Origin: Salinicoccus cyprini
GTDB lineage: Bacteria; Bacillota; Bacilli; Staphylococcales; Salinicoccaceae
Length of the DNA stretch: 64,000 nucleotides
Assembly: GCF_007713705.1 (NCBI RefSeq)
Contig: NZ_VMSJ01000006.1
Location: forward strand, 1-64,000
Direction: 5' to 3'
Positions 51,264 to 59,147 of the stretch are shown piece after piece. The position numbers and the translations under genes are program-made. The notes under the pieces are model-generated. The model was given only the letters and a program-made list of their open reading frames with translations. It was not told the origin of the DNA and made no database searches. How positions within the stretch are numbered: position 1 is the stretch's first letter; every line of letters begins with the position of its first letter.

Positions 51264-52142
51264 TCAGGTCGTAATGAAATCTCCGCCATTTACATGGAGA
51301 ACCTGACCGGTCATATAGCTTGAGTCATTGCTTGCCAGCATAACGTAGCTTGGTGCGAGTTCACTCGGCTGTCCACGGCGTCCCATCGGTGTACTTCCAC
51401 CGTGCTTCTCCACTTTTTCGGCGCTGAATGTTGCCGGAATGAGCGGTGTGTAGATTGGACCCGGAGCGACGCCGTTGACCCGGATGCCTTTTTCCGCCAA
51501 GTTGCCTGAAAGGGAGCGGGTGAATGATGTGATGGCACCGTTTGTCGCTGAATACTCGATAAGTTCCGGTGAACCTCTGTATGCAGTGACGCTTGTCGTA
51601 TTGATGATGGCATCCCCCTTATTCAGATGCGGTACTGCCGCCTGTGCCATGAAGATGAAGCCATAGATGTTCGTTTCGAATGTTTCCCGGATCTGCGCTT
51701 CCGTAATATCAAGGAAATCCTCCGTCGGATACTGGACACCGGCGTGATTGACGAGTACATTCAATTTGCCGAAGTTATCGATGGTGAACTTGACGAGCTT
51801 CTCACATTCTTCCTTCTTCTTCACATCGAATGCATATGTTTCACAATGCACACCGTGTGACTCCGCAATCTCTTTCGTTTTTTCAGCATCATCGTGTTCA
51901 TCGAGATAGCCGATGACAATATTGGCGCCTTCCTTTGCGTAGGCGATCGCAACGGCACGCCCGATTCCGGAATCGCCGCCTGTAATGATGGCTACCTTAT
52001 CTTTTAATTTTTCGCTGCCTTTGTAGTTTTCATCTTCAAATACCGGTTTTGGGTCCATATCTTTTTCTATGCCTGGCTGGCGATCTTGTGTATATCCTTC
52101 AACTGCTTCATCTACACGTTCGTATTTGTTCTTTTCGGTCAT
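51264..52142 (-). CDS. SDR stress protein (YhdF/YghA-like) with missing active-site Lys
   Basis: This 292-residue member of the SDR group has an N-terminal extension (1-45) like the general-stress SDRs of Bacillus. The cofactor motif is TGGDSGIG (54-61). Active-site Ser184 and Tyr197 are present, but the YxxxK lysine is Asn201 (YSATN) and the NNAG asparagine is His133 (NHAG). ATG 52142 has AGGAGG at 10 bases; ATG 52148 is possible. A SigB-type promoter lies at 52181-52206. It likely belongs to the general stress response. Confidence 0.88.
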   Translation of the reverse strand: MTEKNKYERVDEAVEGYTQDRQPGIEKDMDPKPVFEDENYKGSEKLKDKVAIITGGDSGIGRAVAIAYAKEGANIVIGYLDEHDDAEKTKEIAESHGVHCETYAFDVKKKEECEKLVKFTIDNFGKLNVLVNHAGVQYPTEDFLDITEAQIRETFETNIYGFIFMAQAAVPHLNKGDAIINTTSVTAYRGSPELIEYSATNGAITSFTRSLSGNLAEKGIRVNGVAPGPIYTPLIPATFSAEKVEKHGGSTPMGRRGQPSELAPSYVMLASNDSSYMTGQVLHVNGGDFITT

Positions 52143-52180
52143 GATCATCGTGCCTCCTATTGGAAAGATGTAATAGCCAT

Positions 52181-52206
52181 ATACCCAACCCTGCAATTAT
52201 TTACAC
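52181..52206 (-). promoter_or_regulatory. SigB-dependent promoter of the SDR gene
   Basis: On the minus strand GTGTAA (52206-52201), 14 bases and GGGTAT (52186-52181) match the SigB consensus GTTTAA-N12-15-GGGWAW with one mismatch. The start codon lies about 40 bases further. Confidence 0.75.
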
Positions 52207-52279
52207 TTATTTGTATTCATCCATCGTATGGCCTCTTATTTATGATAGTATTTTCTTATTGATGAAAGGATGTTGCATA

Positions 52280-53137
52280 ATGAAAGTCGATGATTATAAA
52301 CTTCTTGTCACTCTGGATGAAACACGGACACTAAGACGGGCGGCCGAAAAACTCTTCATCTCGCAGCCTGCTGTCAGCCAGCGTCTCAAATCCATTGAAG
52401 ATGAGTGGGGGGTAAAAATATTCATCCGAACAAAAAAAGAACTGTATGTAACCGGGGAAGGGGAAAAAATTATCGAGCATGCCAGGAGTGTGGTGGAACG
52501 CGAGACGCTGGTCAAGGAGTATATCCGGATCAATCAGAATTCCATACAGGGAAATCTGTCAATCGGTGTATCTTCTCTGATCGGTCATACGATTCTTCCG
52601 GAAATACTGGCACAGTATCTGAAACTCTATCCAAATGTAAATATCAAGATCAAAGTTGGATCTTCCCAGCAGATCATAGGGGAACAGAACGACTTTCATA
52701 TATCGATTGTGCGTGGGAACCAGATGCTGAACAAGCAGAATGAACTTTTGTTTGTAGACCGGCACTACCTCGTGGCGCCAAAAGAGAATGATGATAGATC
52801 CAGACTGCCGATCATAGAGTTCCAGGCGGATCCCATGTACATCAGTGAAATCGAGCAGTTCTTCGAACACCGCTTCAGCCGCAAGTATGACGCGCAGATA
52901 AAAGTCGATCAGATCGCCACCTGCCGGGCACTGCTGCTCGAGGGCATCGGAATGACGGTGCTGCCTGAAATAGTTGTGGAAGGCTTTGACGAGGACCGGT
53001 TCAATATTGACGAAGTGATGGTGGCTGGGCGTCCGATTACAAGGGATACGTATATCGCATTCGATAGAAGTGTACTTGAACTGCCACAGGTGGAGGCGTT
53101 CCTGACTCTTGTCAGAACATTCGTCAATGCAAACTGA
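52280..53137 (+). CDS. LysR-family transcriptional regulator (CysL/YwfK-like)
   Basis: This 285-residue protein has the LysR winged helix (YKLLVTLDETRTLRRAAEKLFISQPAVSQRL in parts) and a substrate-binding domain (about 88-285). It resembles the cysJI- or amino-acid-type LysR group, but the inducer is unknown. ATG 52280 follows AAAGGATG; the longer open frame is ignored. It is divergent from the SDR gene and 26 bases upstream of an MFS gene, so that transporter may be under its control. Confidence 0.88.
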   Translation: MKVDDYKLLVTLDETRTLRRAAEKLFISQPAVSQRLKSIEDEWGVKIFIRTKKELYVTGEGEKIIEHARSVVERETLVKEYIRINQNSIQGNLSIGVSSLIGHTILPEILAQYLKLYPNVNIKIKVGSSQQIIGEQNDFHISIVRGNQMLNKQNELLFVDRHYLVAPKENDDRSRLPIIEFQADPMYISEIEQFFEHRFSRKYDAQIKVDQIATCRALLLEGIGMTVLPEIVVEGFDEDRFNIDEVMVAGRPITRDTYIAFDRSVLELPQVEAFLTLVRTFVNAN

Positions 53138-53163
53138 ACATAACAACACTACATACAGAAAGA

Positions 53164-54378
53164 ATGATTAACATGATGCGCGAACTTTTCAAGATACAGA
53201 ACTACCGGCTATTTCTGATCAATATGGCACTGCTTGGAATGGCCGTCTCCCTGACGGCCCCTTTTCTGGTCATTTTCATGACGGAGACGCACGGCATGTC
53301 GACTTCGGCCTACGGCGTATTCATGGCCACAGCAGCAGTGGGCAGCTTCCTGATGAATACGGTGATCGGCAGGAAGAGCGATAGCCTGGCCTTTGACCGC
53401 AAGTACCTGATCATCGGTGCGCTGGTAATGATGATCATTGCTTTTGGCAGCTATCTTATCATCGGCAATGTATGGCTTTTGGCACTATCCTATATCGTCT
53501 TTGCAGCACTCGGTGCACCAGCGATGCCGCAACTCTACGCTTCAGCCAGGGAATCGATCAATGCCTATAGGTCCAATATGGCAGTAATGGCGAACACAGT
53601 GCTCAGATCCATGTTCTCTTTCGGTTTTCTTTTCGGTCCGCTGATCGGTTCCGTGCTGATTGGGATCTATGGCTTCAACGGGCTTTTCACCGGGACGGTC
53701 ATAATGTTCATGCTTGTTCTGGGACTGTCGATTCTGATAAAGCCCGCTCGGCGGGTTGCTCCACAGAGTGCTGCCAACATAAGGTCCTATGAAGAAAAGA
53801 AGGCTCCCAATATTCTTAAGACACCGGCACTGCTGTTGCCATTTATGGCATTTACCATGCTGCATGTGGGACAATGGATGTATCTTCTGAATATGCCTCT
53901 GTATGTGACGAATTTTCTGGGAGAGCAGGAGCGGGGTGTTGGTATACTATCAAGCCTCTGTGCAGGGCTTGAAGTCCCTTTCATGATTTTCATGGGCTAT
54001 ATCGCAGGCAAGGTCAGTTCGAAGTCTCTGCTGATCATCGGTGCGTTTCTTGGCAGCCTGTTCTTCCTTTCAATCGGCATATTCAATGACTTTACAGCGA
54101 TGGTTATCGGCCAGTTGCCTCTGGCCATTTTCCTGGCAGTACTGCTCGGTCTTGGCATCAGCTACTTTCAGGACCTGCTTCCCGATTTTCCGGGATATGC
54201 TTCGACACTATTCGCCAATGCCATGATCATCGGGCAGCTGCTGGGCAACCTGCTTGGTGGAATCGCCAGTGATGTTGTAGGCTTGGAGTATTCATTCTTC
54301 ATCGCAGGTGCATTCGTGTTTACAGCGTTCATCTTATTTTTCTTCACTCAGAGTGAAATCAGGAAAGGAGAAGTCTAA
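53164..54378 (+). CDS. MFS transporter (SetA-like sugar/drug efflux)
   Basis: The 404-residue protein has about 12 helices. Motifs include NTVIGRKSDSLAFDRKYLI (motif A-like), FGFLFGPLIGSVLIGIYG (motif C) and the internal ELFRI/ILKTPAL linker. The pattern fits the sugar-efflux SetA group. ATG 53164 has only AGAAAGA as ribosome site. It is tied to LysR upstream and overlaps the DUF456 gene by one base. Confidence 0.82.
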   Translation: MINMMRELFKIQNYRLFLINMALLGMAVSLTAPFLVIFMTETHGMSTSAYGVFMATAAVGSFLMNTVIGRKSDSLAFDRKYLIIGALVMMIIAFGSYLIIGNVWLLALSYIVFAALGAPAMPQLYASARESINAYRSNMAVMANTVLRSMFSFGFLFGPLIGSVLIGIYGFNGLFTGTVIMFMLVLGLSILIKPARRVAPQSAANIRSYEEKKAPNILKTPALLLPFMAFTMLHVGQWMYLLNMPLYVTNFLGEQERGVGILSSLCAGLEVPFMIFMGYIAGKVSSKSLLIIGAFLGSLFFLSIGIFNDFTAMVIGQLPLAIFLAVLLGLGISYFQDLLPDFPGYASTLFANAMIIGQLLGNLLGGIASDVVGLEYSFFIAGAFVFTAFILFFFTQSEIRKGEV

Positions 54379-54863
54379 TGGAAATCATCTGGTGGCTCAT
54401 TGTCATCGCTTCATTCATCATCGGATTTGCAGGTCTGTTTTTCCCGGTCGTGCCTTCGGTACTGATGTTCTGGATCGGCTTTCTTGTTTATCAGTTCTTG
54501 ATCAATGGCGAAACCCTGTCTTGGATGTTCTGGATTATCGTATTCGTTCTGACAGTGCTGGTCCTCTTCAGCGACTTCATCGCAAACAGCTACTTTGTCA
54601 AAAGGTATGGAGGATCGAAGCGGGGTGAATACGCCGCAATCATCGGTGTGCTCATCGGCATGTTCATCTATCCGCCAATAGGAATCATCGTTGTTCCCTT
54701 TGTACTTGTTCTGATTGTCGAGCTTCTTAATTCAAAGGACGTCAATCAGGCACTGAGAGCATCTGTCGGATCACTTCTTGCATTCCTTTCGAGTGCAGTA
54801 TTCGACGCAGTCGTCTTTACGGTAATGGTAGTATGGTTCCTGCTCGATGCACTTGTCTTCTAG
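54378..54863 (+). CDS. DUF456 membrane protein
   Basis: This 161-residue protein has four to five hydrophobic segments and the DUF456 pattern (IIGFAGLFFPVVPSVL, ANSYFVKRYGGSKRGEYAA, PPIGIIVVPF). The family is a small conserved membrane protein of unknown role. The ATG overlaps the stop of the MFS gene by one base (TAATG), indicating coupled translation. Confidence 0.88.
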   Translation: MEIIWWLIVIASFIIGFAGLFFPVVPSVLMFWIGFLVYQFLINGETLSWMFWIIVFVLTVLVLFSDFIANSYFVKRYGGSKRGEYAAIIGVLIGMFIYPPIGIIVVPFVLVLIVELLNSKDVNQALRASVGSLLAFLSSAVFDAVVFTVMVVWFLLDALVF

Positions 54864-54866
54864 CAT

Positions 54867-54897
54867 TAAAAATGCCCCTCATCGAGGGGCATTTTTT
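54867..54897. terminator. Bidirectional terminator between DUF456 and the importer operon
   Basis: AAAAATGCCCCTC and GAGGGGCATTTTTT form a strong stem around ATC. Confidence 0.9.
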
Positions 54898-54901
54898 CGT
54901 T

Positions 54902-55996
54902 CTATGCGTTTTCCAGCTGTTTTTCCTGGCTTTTATTATCGGTACCCTCGTCATCAAGGTTCCTACGTACGTCTGTCATATTGTACTTCGGCTTGTGCTT
55001 GCCCTGCTGTATATCAAGCGCATAGTGGCAGGCGACACTATGCTTATCCTTGTATATTTCATCCTTTTCTTCCAGTACAGGTACTTCGTCCCGGCATTTA
55101 TCCGTCGCAAATGGACATCTTGTATGGAAACGGCAGCCCGTCGGTGGATCGATCGGGGAGGGGACGTCTCCACGCAGGAAGATCCTCTCGGATTTCTTTT
55201 TCGGGTTGGGTACTGGGATTGCGGACAGCAGCGCTTTCGTATAAGGGTGCTGAGGATTTTCGAATATGCTTTTCGTTTCTCCCATTTCTACAATCTTCCC
55301 CAGGTACATGACAATGATCCGGTCCGATATGTGACGGACGACACCAAGGTCGTGCGCGATGAAGAGATAGGTAAGTCCCATTTCGCGCTGCAGACGTTTC
55401 AGCAGGTTCAGAACTTGTGCCTGGATGGAGACGTCGAGTGCACTGACTGCTTCATCACAGATGATGAGCTTCGGATTGACCGAGAGGGCACGTGCAATAC
55501 CGACACGCTGTCTCTGGCCACCAGAGAACTCATGAGGAAAGCGATCGATCTGGTGCTTCTGCAGACCGACTGTTTCCATCAGTTCGATAATGCGTGCATT
55601 GCGTTCCTTTTTAGGGACGACATTCTGGATCTCCATTGCTTCGTTCAGCGTCTGGCGTACGGTTTTGCGTGGATTGAGAGAGGCGTAGGGGTCCTGGAAT
55701 ATGATCTGCATCTCGCTTCTCATCTTCCGCATCTCCCTGGCGTTCATGCCGAGGACATCCCTGCCTTCAAATTCGACTTTACCTTCTGTCGGTTCATCAA
55801 GGCGCAGTATCGCGCGTCCGGTAGTGGACTTTCCGCAGCCGGACTCACCGACGACAGATACAGTCTCTCCCTTGCCGATGGTGAAAGAGATATCATCAAC
55901 GGCTTTGACGTGGTTGACGGTACGTCCAAGAAACCCACCCTTTATCGGGAAATACTGCTTCAGGTTTTCAATTTTAAGTAGTGTGTTCTCTGTCAT
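54902..55996 (-). CDS. Peptide-type ABC importer ATPase, OppF/DppF family
   Basis: This 364-residue ATPase has Walker A GESGCGKST, signature FSGGQRQR, Walker B LIICDEAVSALD and the oligopeptide C-terminal domain with a Cys set (GCRFHTRCPFATDKC, then SVACHYA). It is the last gene of the minus-strand unit. It overlaps the OppD-type gene by 23 bases with AAGGGAG inside. A 40-residue hydrophilic tail extends beyond the usual end. Confidence 0.93.
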   Translation of the reverse strand: MTENTLLKIENLKQYFPIKGGFLGRTVNHVKAVDDISFTIGKGETVSVVGESGCGKSTTGRAILRLDEPTEGKVEFEGRDVLGMNAREMRKMRSEMQIIFQDPYASLNPRKTVRQTLNEAMEIQNVVPKKERNARIIELMETVGLQKHQIDRFPHEFSGGQRQRVGIARALSVNPKLIICDEAVSALDVSIQAQVLNLLKRLQREMGLTYLFIAHDLGVVRHISDRIIVMYLGKIVEMGETKSIFENPQHPYTKALLSAIPVPNPKKKSERIFLRGDVPSPIDPPTGCRFHTRCPFATDKCRDEVPVLEEKDEIYKDKHSVACHYALDIQQGKHKPKYNMTDVRRNLDDEGTDNKSQEKQLENA

Positions 55997-56990
55997 AGAC
56001 TGCTACTCCCTTCTCGCCATCCCATTCTTCGGTATAGATCCAGCATCTGACATCATTTCCGTCTTCCTGGGTTTCAAGTTCAGGAAGCTTGCTGCATATA
56101 TCCGATGCATGCGGACATCTTGGTGCAAAACGGCAACCTGTCGGCATTTCATCCGGAGCAGGGACACTGCCTTTGATCGGTATCAGCTCATCCTGGTCGA
56201 CATCATGGCGCGGAAGCGAGTTCAGCAGACCGACCGTGTAGGGATGTCTGGGATTTTCAAATAAAGTTTCAACATCCGCGTACTCGACCACTTTTCCGCA
56301 GTACATGACAGCGACGTAGTCGCAGGTTTCCGCTACAACCCCGAGATCATGCGTAATCATGATGACACTCATGCCGATATCATTCTGAAGTTCCTTGATG
56401 AGTTCCAGAATCTGCGCCTGGATGGTGACATCAAGAGCGGTCGTCGGTTCATCGGCAATCAGAAGTTCCGGTCTGCACGCGAGAGCCATGGCAATCATGA
56501 CACGCTGGCGCATGCCGCCCGAGAGCTCGTATGGATATTGGTCGACACGCTTGGCAGGAGACGGGATGCCGACAAGCTCAAGCATCTCGATTGCCCGCTT
56601 CGTCCCTTCCTTTTTACCGAGCCCCTGGTGGATCTTATACGACTCCCTCAGCTGCTGTCCGATGGTGTAGACCGGATTCAGGGAGGTCATCGGTTCCTGG
56701 AAGATCATGGAGATTTCATTTCCCCGAATATCCCGCATACGGGCATTCTTTGCTTCTGTAAGTTCTTCCCCTTTGAAATTGATGCTGCCTCCGACAATTT
56801 CACCAGGTCTTTCTATAAGCTGCAGGATGGATAGGGCGGTTATACTCTTGCCGGATCCGGATTCTCCGACAATGCCGAGAGTTTTTCCTTCCGGTACCTG
56901 GAAAGTTACGCCATCGACTGCTCTCACTTCACTTCCTTCCACAAAGAAGGAAGTTCTCAAATCTTTTATATCAAGAATATTTTCTGACAC
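55974..56990 (-). CDS. Peptide-type ABC importer ATPase, OppD/DppD family
   Basis: This 338-residue ATPase has Walker A GESGSGKS, signature LSGGMRQR, Walker B LLIADEPTTALD and the Cys-containing C-terminal domain. GTG 56990 (MSENILDI) is chosen because GGGAG lies 8 bases upstream; a TTG at 57005 is also in frame. It follows the DppB-type permease by 16 bases and overlaps the next ATPase. Confidence 0.93.
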   Translation of the reverse strand: MSENILDIKDLRTSFFVEGSEVRAVDGVTFQVPEGKTLGIVGESGSGKSITALSILQLIERPGEIVGGSINFKGEELTEAKNARMRDIRGNEISMIFQEPMTSLNPVYTIGQQLRESYKIHQGLGKKEGTKRAIEMLELVGIPSPAKRVDQYPYELSGGMRQRVMIAMALACRPELLIADEPTTALDVTIQAQILELIKELQNDIGMSVIMITHDLGVVAETCDYVAVMYCGKVVEYADVETLFENPRHPYTVGLLNSLPRHDVDQDELIPIKGSVPAPDEMPTGCRFAPRCPHASDICSKLPELETQEDGNDVRCWIYTEEWDGEKGVAVYDREHTT

Positions 56991-57006
56991 ATGTGTCACT
57001 CCCAAC

Positions 57007-57927
57007 TTAGTTCAGGTCCACGCGTTTGTTGAGGAACCTGTAGGATATATCAACAATGAGATTCACTATGACGAAGGATACCGAGACGACAAGTACGGCA
57101 CCCTGTACGATAGGGAAATCCCTCTGCAGGATGGCGTCGATGATGAGCCGTCCGAGTCCATTGATTGCGAAAACACTTTCGGTAAGGACCGAGCCGGCCA
57201 GGAAGTAGCCGAACTGCAATCCGATGACGGTCACTACAGGAATCATGGCATTCTTCAGCGCATGTCTGAAGATGACCACGCGTTCTTTTACCCCTTTTGC
57301 CCTGGCCGTTCTGATGTAGTCCTGTGATATGACATCAAGCATGCTGCTTCTCGTCATACGTGCGATGATCGCCGCCCCGGCTGTTCCAAGTGCGATGACG
57401 GGCAGGACAAGCTGGTCAGGGTCTCCCCATCCGGTCGGTGACAGCCACCCAAGATTGATTGAAAACCACTGGATGAGCATGAGTCCGAGCCAGAAGTTCG
57501 GCATGGACAGACCGAACAGCGCCACTACCATGATTGCAACATCAGAAAAAGTATACTGGCGGACAGCTGAAACGATACCAGCCAGCAGGCCGAGCACAAT
57601 GGCGAAGATCATGGAGTATATTGTCAGTTCCAAGGTGATCAGAAACCTTGGCTGTATGTGTTCAAATACAGGGATATTATCTCTTATGGATGTACCGAAG
57701 TCCAACTGCAGCGCGTTGCCCAGAAAATTGAAGTACTGGACATGGAGCGGGTCATTGAGCCCAAGACGCTGTTCGATCGCCTCGACAGTGGCCTGTGGTG
57801 CACTTTCTCCGGCCATGATCACTGCCGGATTACCCGGAGTCAGATGCATCAGACTGAATACGAGTATGGTCACCCCAAGCAGTACAGGGATTAGCTGCAG
57901 TAGTCTGCGAATGATAAATGTAGTCAT
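57007..57927 (-). CDS. Peptide-type ABC importer permease, DppB/OppB family
   Basis: This 306-residue permease has six helices. The N-terminal start FIIRRLLQLIPVLLGVTILVF (in parts), MHLTPGNPA and the EAA loop (DYIRTARAKGVKERVVIFRHALKNA in parts) are typical. It dimerises with the DppC-type permease. It begins 10 bases after that gene in transcription order, with AGGAGGC before ATG 57927. Confidence 0.95.
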   Translation of the reverse strand: MTTFIIRRLLQLIPVLLGVTILVFSLMHLTPGNPAVIMAGESAPQATVEAIEQRLGLNDPLHVQYFNFLGNALQLDFGTSIRDNIPVFEHIQPRFLITLELTIYSMIFAIVLGLLAGIVSAVRQYTFSDVAIMVVALFGLSMPNFWLGLMLIQWFSINLGWLSPTGWGDPDQLVLPVIALGTAGAAIIARMTRSSMLDVISQDYIRTARAKGVKERVVIFRHALKNAMIPVVTVIGLQFGYFLAGSVLTESVFAINGLGRLIIDAILQRDFPIVQGAVLVVSVSFVIVNLIVDISYRFLNKRVDLN

Positions 57928-57937
57928 GTGATGCCTC

Positions 57938-58846
57938 CTATTTTCTCATTTTCGGATCAAGTGCATCTCTCAATCCGTCTCCGAATAGATTGAATGCAAG
58001 CACGACGATGACGATCATCATGCCAGGGAACAGTGTAATATGTCCTGCCTGGTACATATAGTTCCTGCCATCATTGAGCATGGCACCCCATTCAGGCGTC
58101 GGCGGCTGTACACCGAGACCAAGGAATGAAAGACCAGCTGCAGTCAGAATTGCCGTTGCGATGAAAAGTGTCGTATTGACGATGATCGGTGACATGATGT
58201 TCGGCAGTATATGCTGGAATATGATTTTTCCGTCACGCGCTCCGAGTGCCCGGATGGCATCGACATATTCCAGTTTCTTTGTCGTCAGAGTGGATCCCCT
58301 GACGATGCGTGCGAACTGGGGAATGGCTCCGATTGCGATGGCAATCGTCACGTTGATCGTACTGCCGCCAAGAACACTGACGATGGCCAGCGCCAGCAGG
58401 ATGCCAGGGAACGCCAGCAGGATGTCCATGAGTCTCATGACGACGGTATCAAACCATCCGCCGTAGTATCCCGCAAGAATACCGAGTGGCACACCGACAA
58501 GTCCTGCCAGAAATGTTGCTGCAAATCCTACCCCTAATGTTATGTACATGCCATGCAGTATTCTTATGAAGATATCCCGACCCAGATGATCTGTTCCGAA
58601 CCAGTGGGCACCGGATGGGCCTTCCAGCTTGGAAGTAAGATTTGTGGCATTCGAACTGATGCCTGTCAGTCCGTAGTTGGCATCGATTGCACCAAATATC
58701 GATACCACGAAAAAGAATGCGAGGACATAGAAGCCGACAAGGGCGGATTTATTCTTTTTGAGACGCCTGAATGTATCTTTAAGACTTTTTACCCGCGGAT
58801 TAACCGGCCTGGTATCACGAATTCTTTCTTTGGATGCAACTACCAT
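57938..58846 (-). CDS. Peptide-type ABC importer permease, DppC/OppC family
   Basis: This 302-residue permease has an N-terminal cytosolic segment, six helices, FGTDHLGRDIFIRI and the EAA loop (YVDAIRALGARDGKIIFQHILPN in parts). It is the first gene of the four-gene minus-strand importer operon. AGGAGGT precedes ATG 58846. A promoter and a CodY-like box lie just upstream. Confidence 0.95.
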   Translation of the reverse strand: MVVASKERIRDTRPVNPRVKSLKDTFRRLKKNKSALVGFYVLAFFFVVSIFGAIDANYGLTGISSNATNLTSKLEGPSGAHWFGTDHLGRDIFIRILHGMYITLGVGFAATFLAGLVGVPLGILAGYYGGWFDTVVMRLMDILLAFPGILLALAIVSVLGGSTINVTIAIAIGAIPQFARIVRGSTLTTKKLEYVDAIRALGARDGKIIFQHILPNIMSPIIVNTTLFIATAILTAAGLSFLGLGVQPPTPEWGAMLNDGRNYMYQAGHITLFPGMMIVIVVLAFNLFGDGLRDALDPKMRK

Positions 58847-58873
58847 GGTTTGACCTCCTAAAAATCATGATTG

Positions 58874-58888
58874 AATTTTATGAAAATT
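58874..58888. promoter_or_regulatory. CodY box upstream of the peptide importer
   Basis: AATTTTATGAAAATT differs from the CodY consensus AATTTTCWGAAAATT at one base on either strand. It lies about 12 bases after the predicted start point of the minus-strand operon and before its ribosome site, a position suited to repression. Confidence 0.75.
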
Positions 58889-58906
58889 CATGAATTGCTA
58901 ATCATT

Positions 58907-58935
58907 ATGATACATTCCTATCGACAATATATCAA
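58907..58935 (-). promoter_or_regulatory. Promoter of the importer operon
   Basis: On the minus strand TTGATA (58935-58930) and TATCAT (58912-58907) are 17 bases apart. The remainder of the divergent region up to 59147 holds a weaker plus-strand pair (TTGAAC 59062-59067, TAACAT 59085-59090) for the first binding protein. Confidence 0.55.
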
Positions 58936-59147
58936 TATTTATAAAAGAAACCGGGACCCTTCCTTTCGCTTGTTGGAGAAATACCTTTATAAAAGTGTAA
59001 TAAGAGCATTGCGGCGTGCTTCTCATATCCATATATGTATAAGAATAAATTTCACAAGGAGTTGAACAATTCGAAATAATACTATAACATGAAAATATAC
59101 TTAATGCATACTTATTTGGTAGGAAAATGATATGAAGGAGTGTATGG

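Noticed and set aside
58938-58980. A GGGACCC/GGGTCCC stretch that recalls a T-box antiterminator on the minus strand
   Set aside because: The T-box signature AGGGTGGNACCGCG is absent and no terminator follows. It also lies upstream of the predicted start point.
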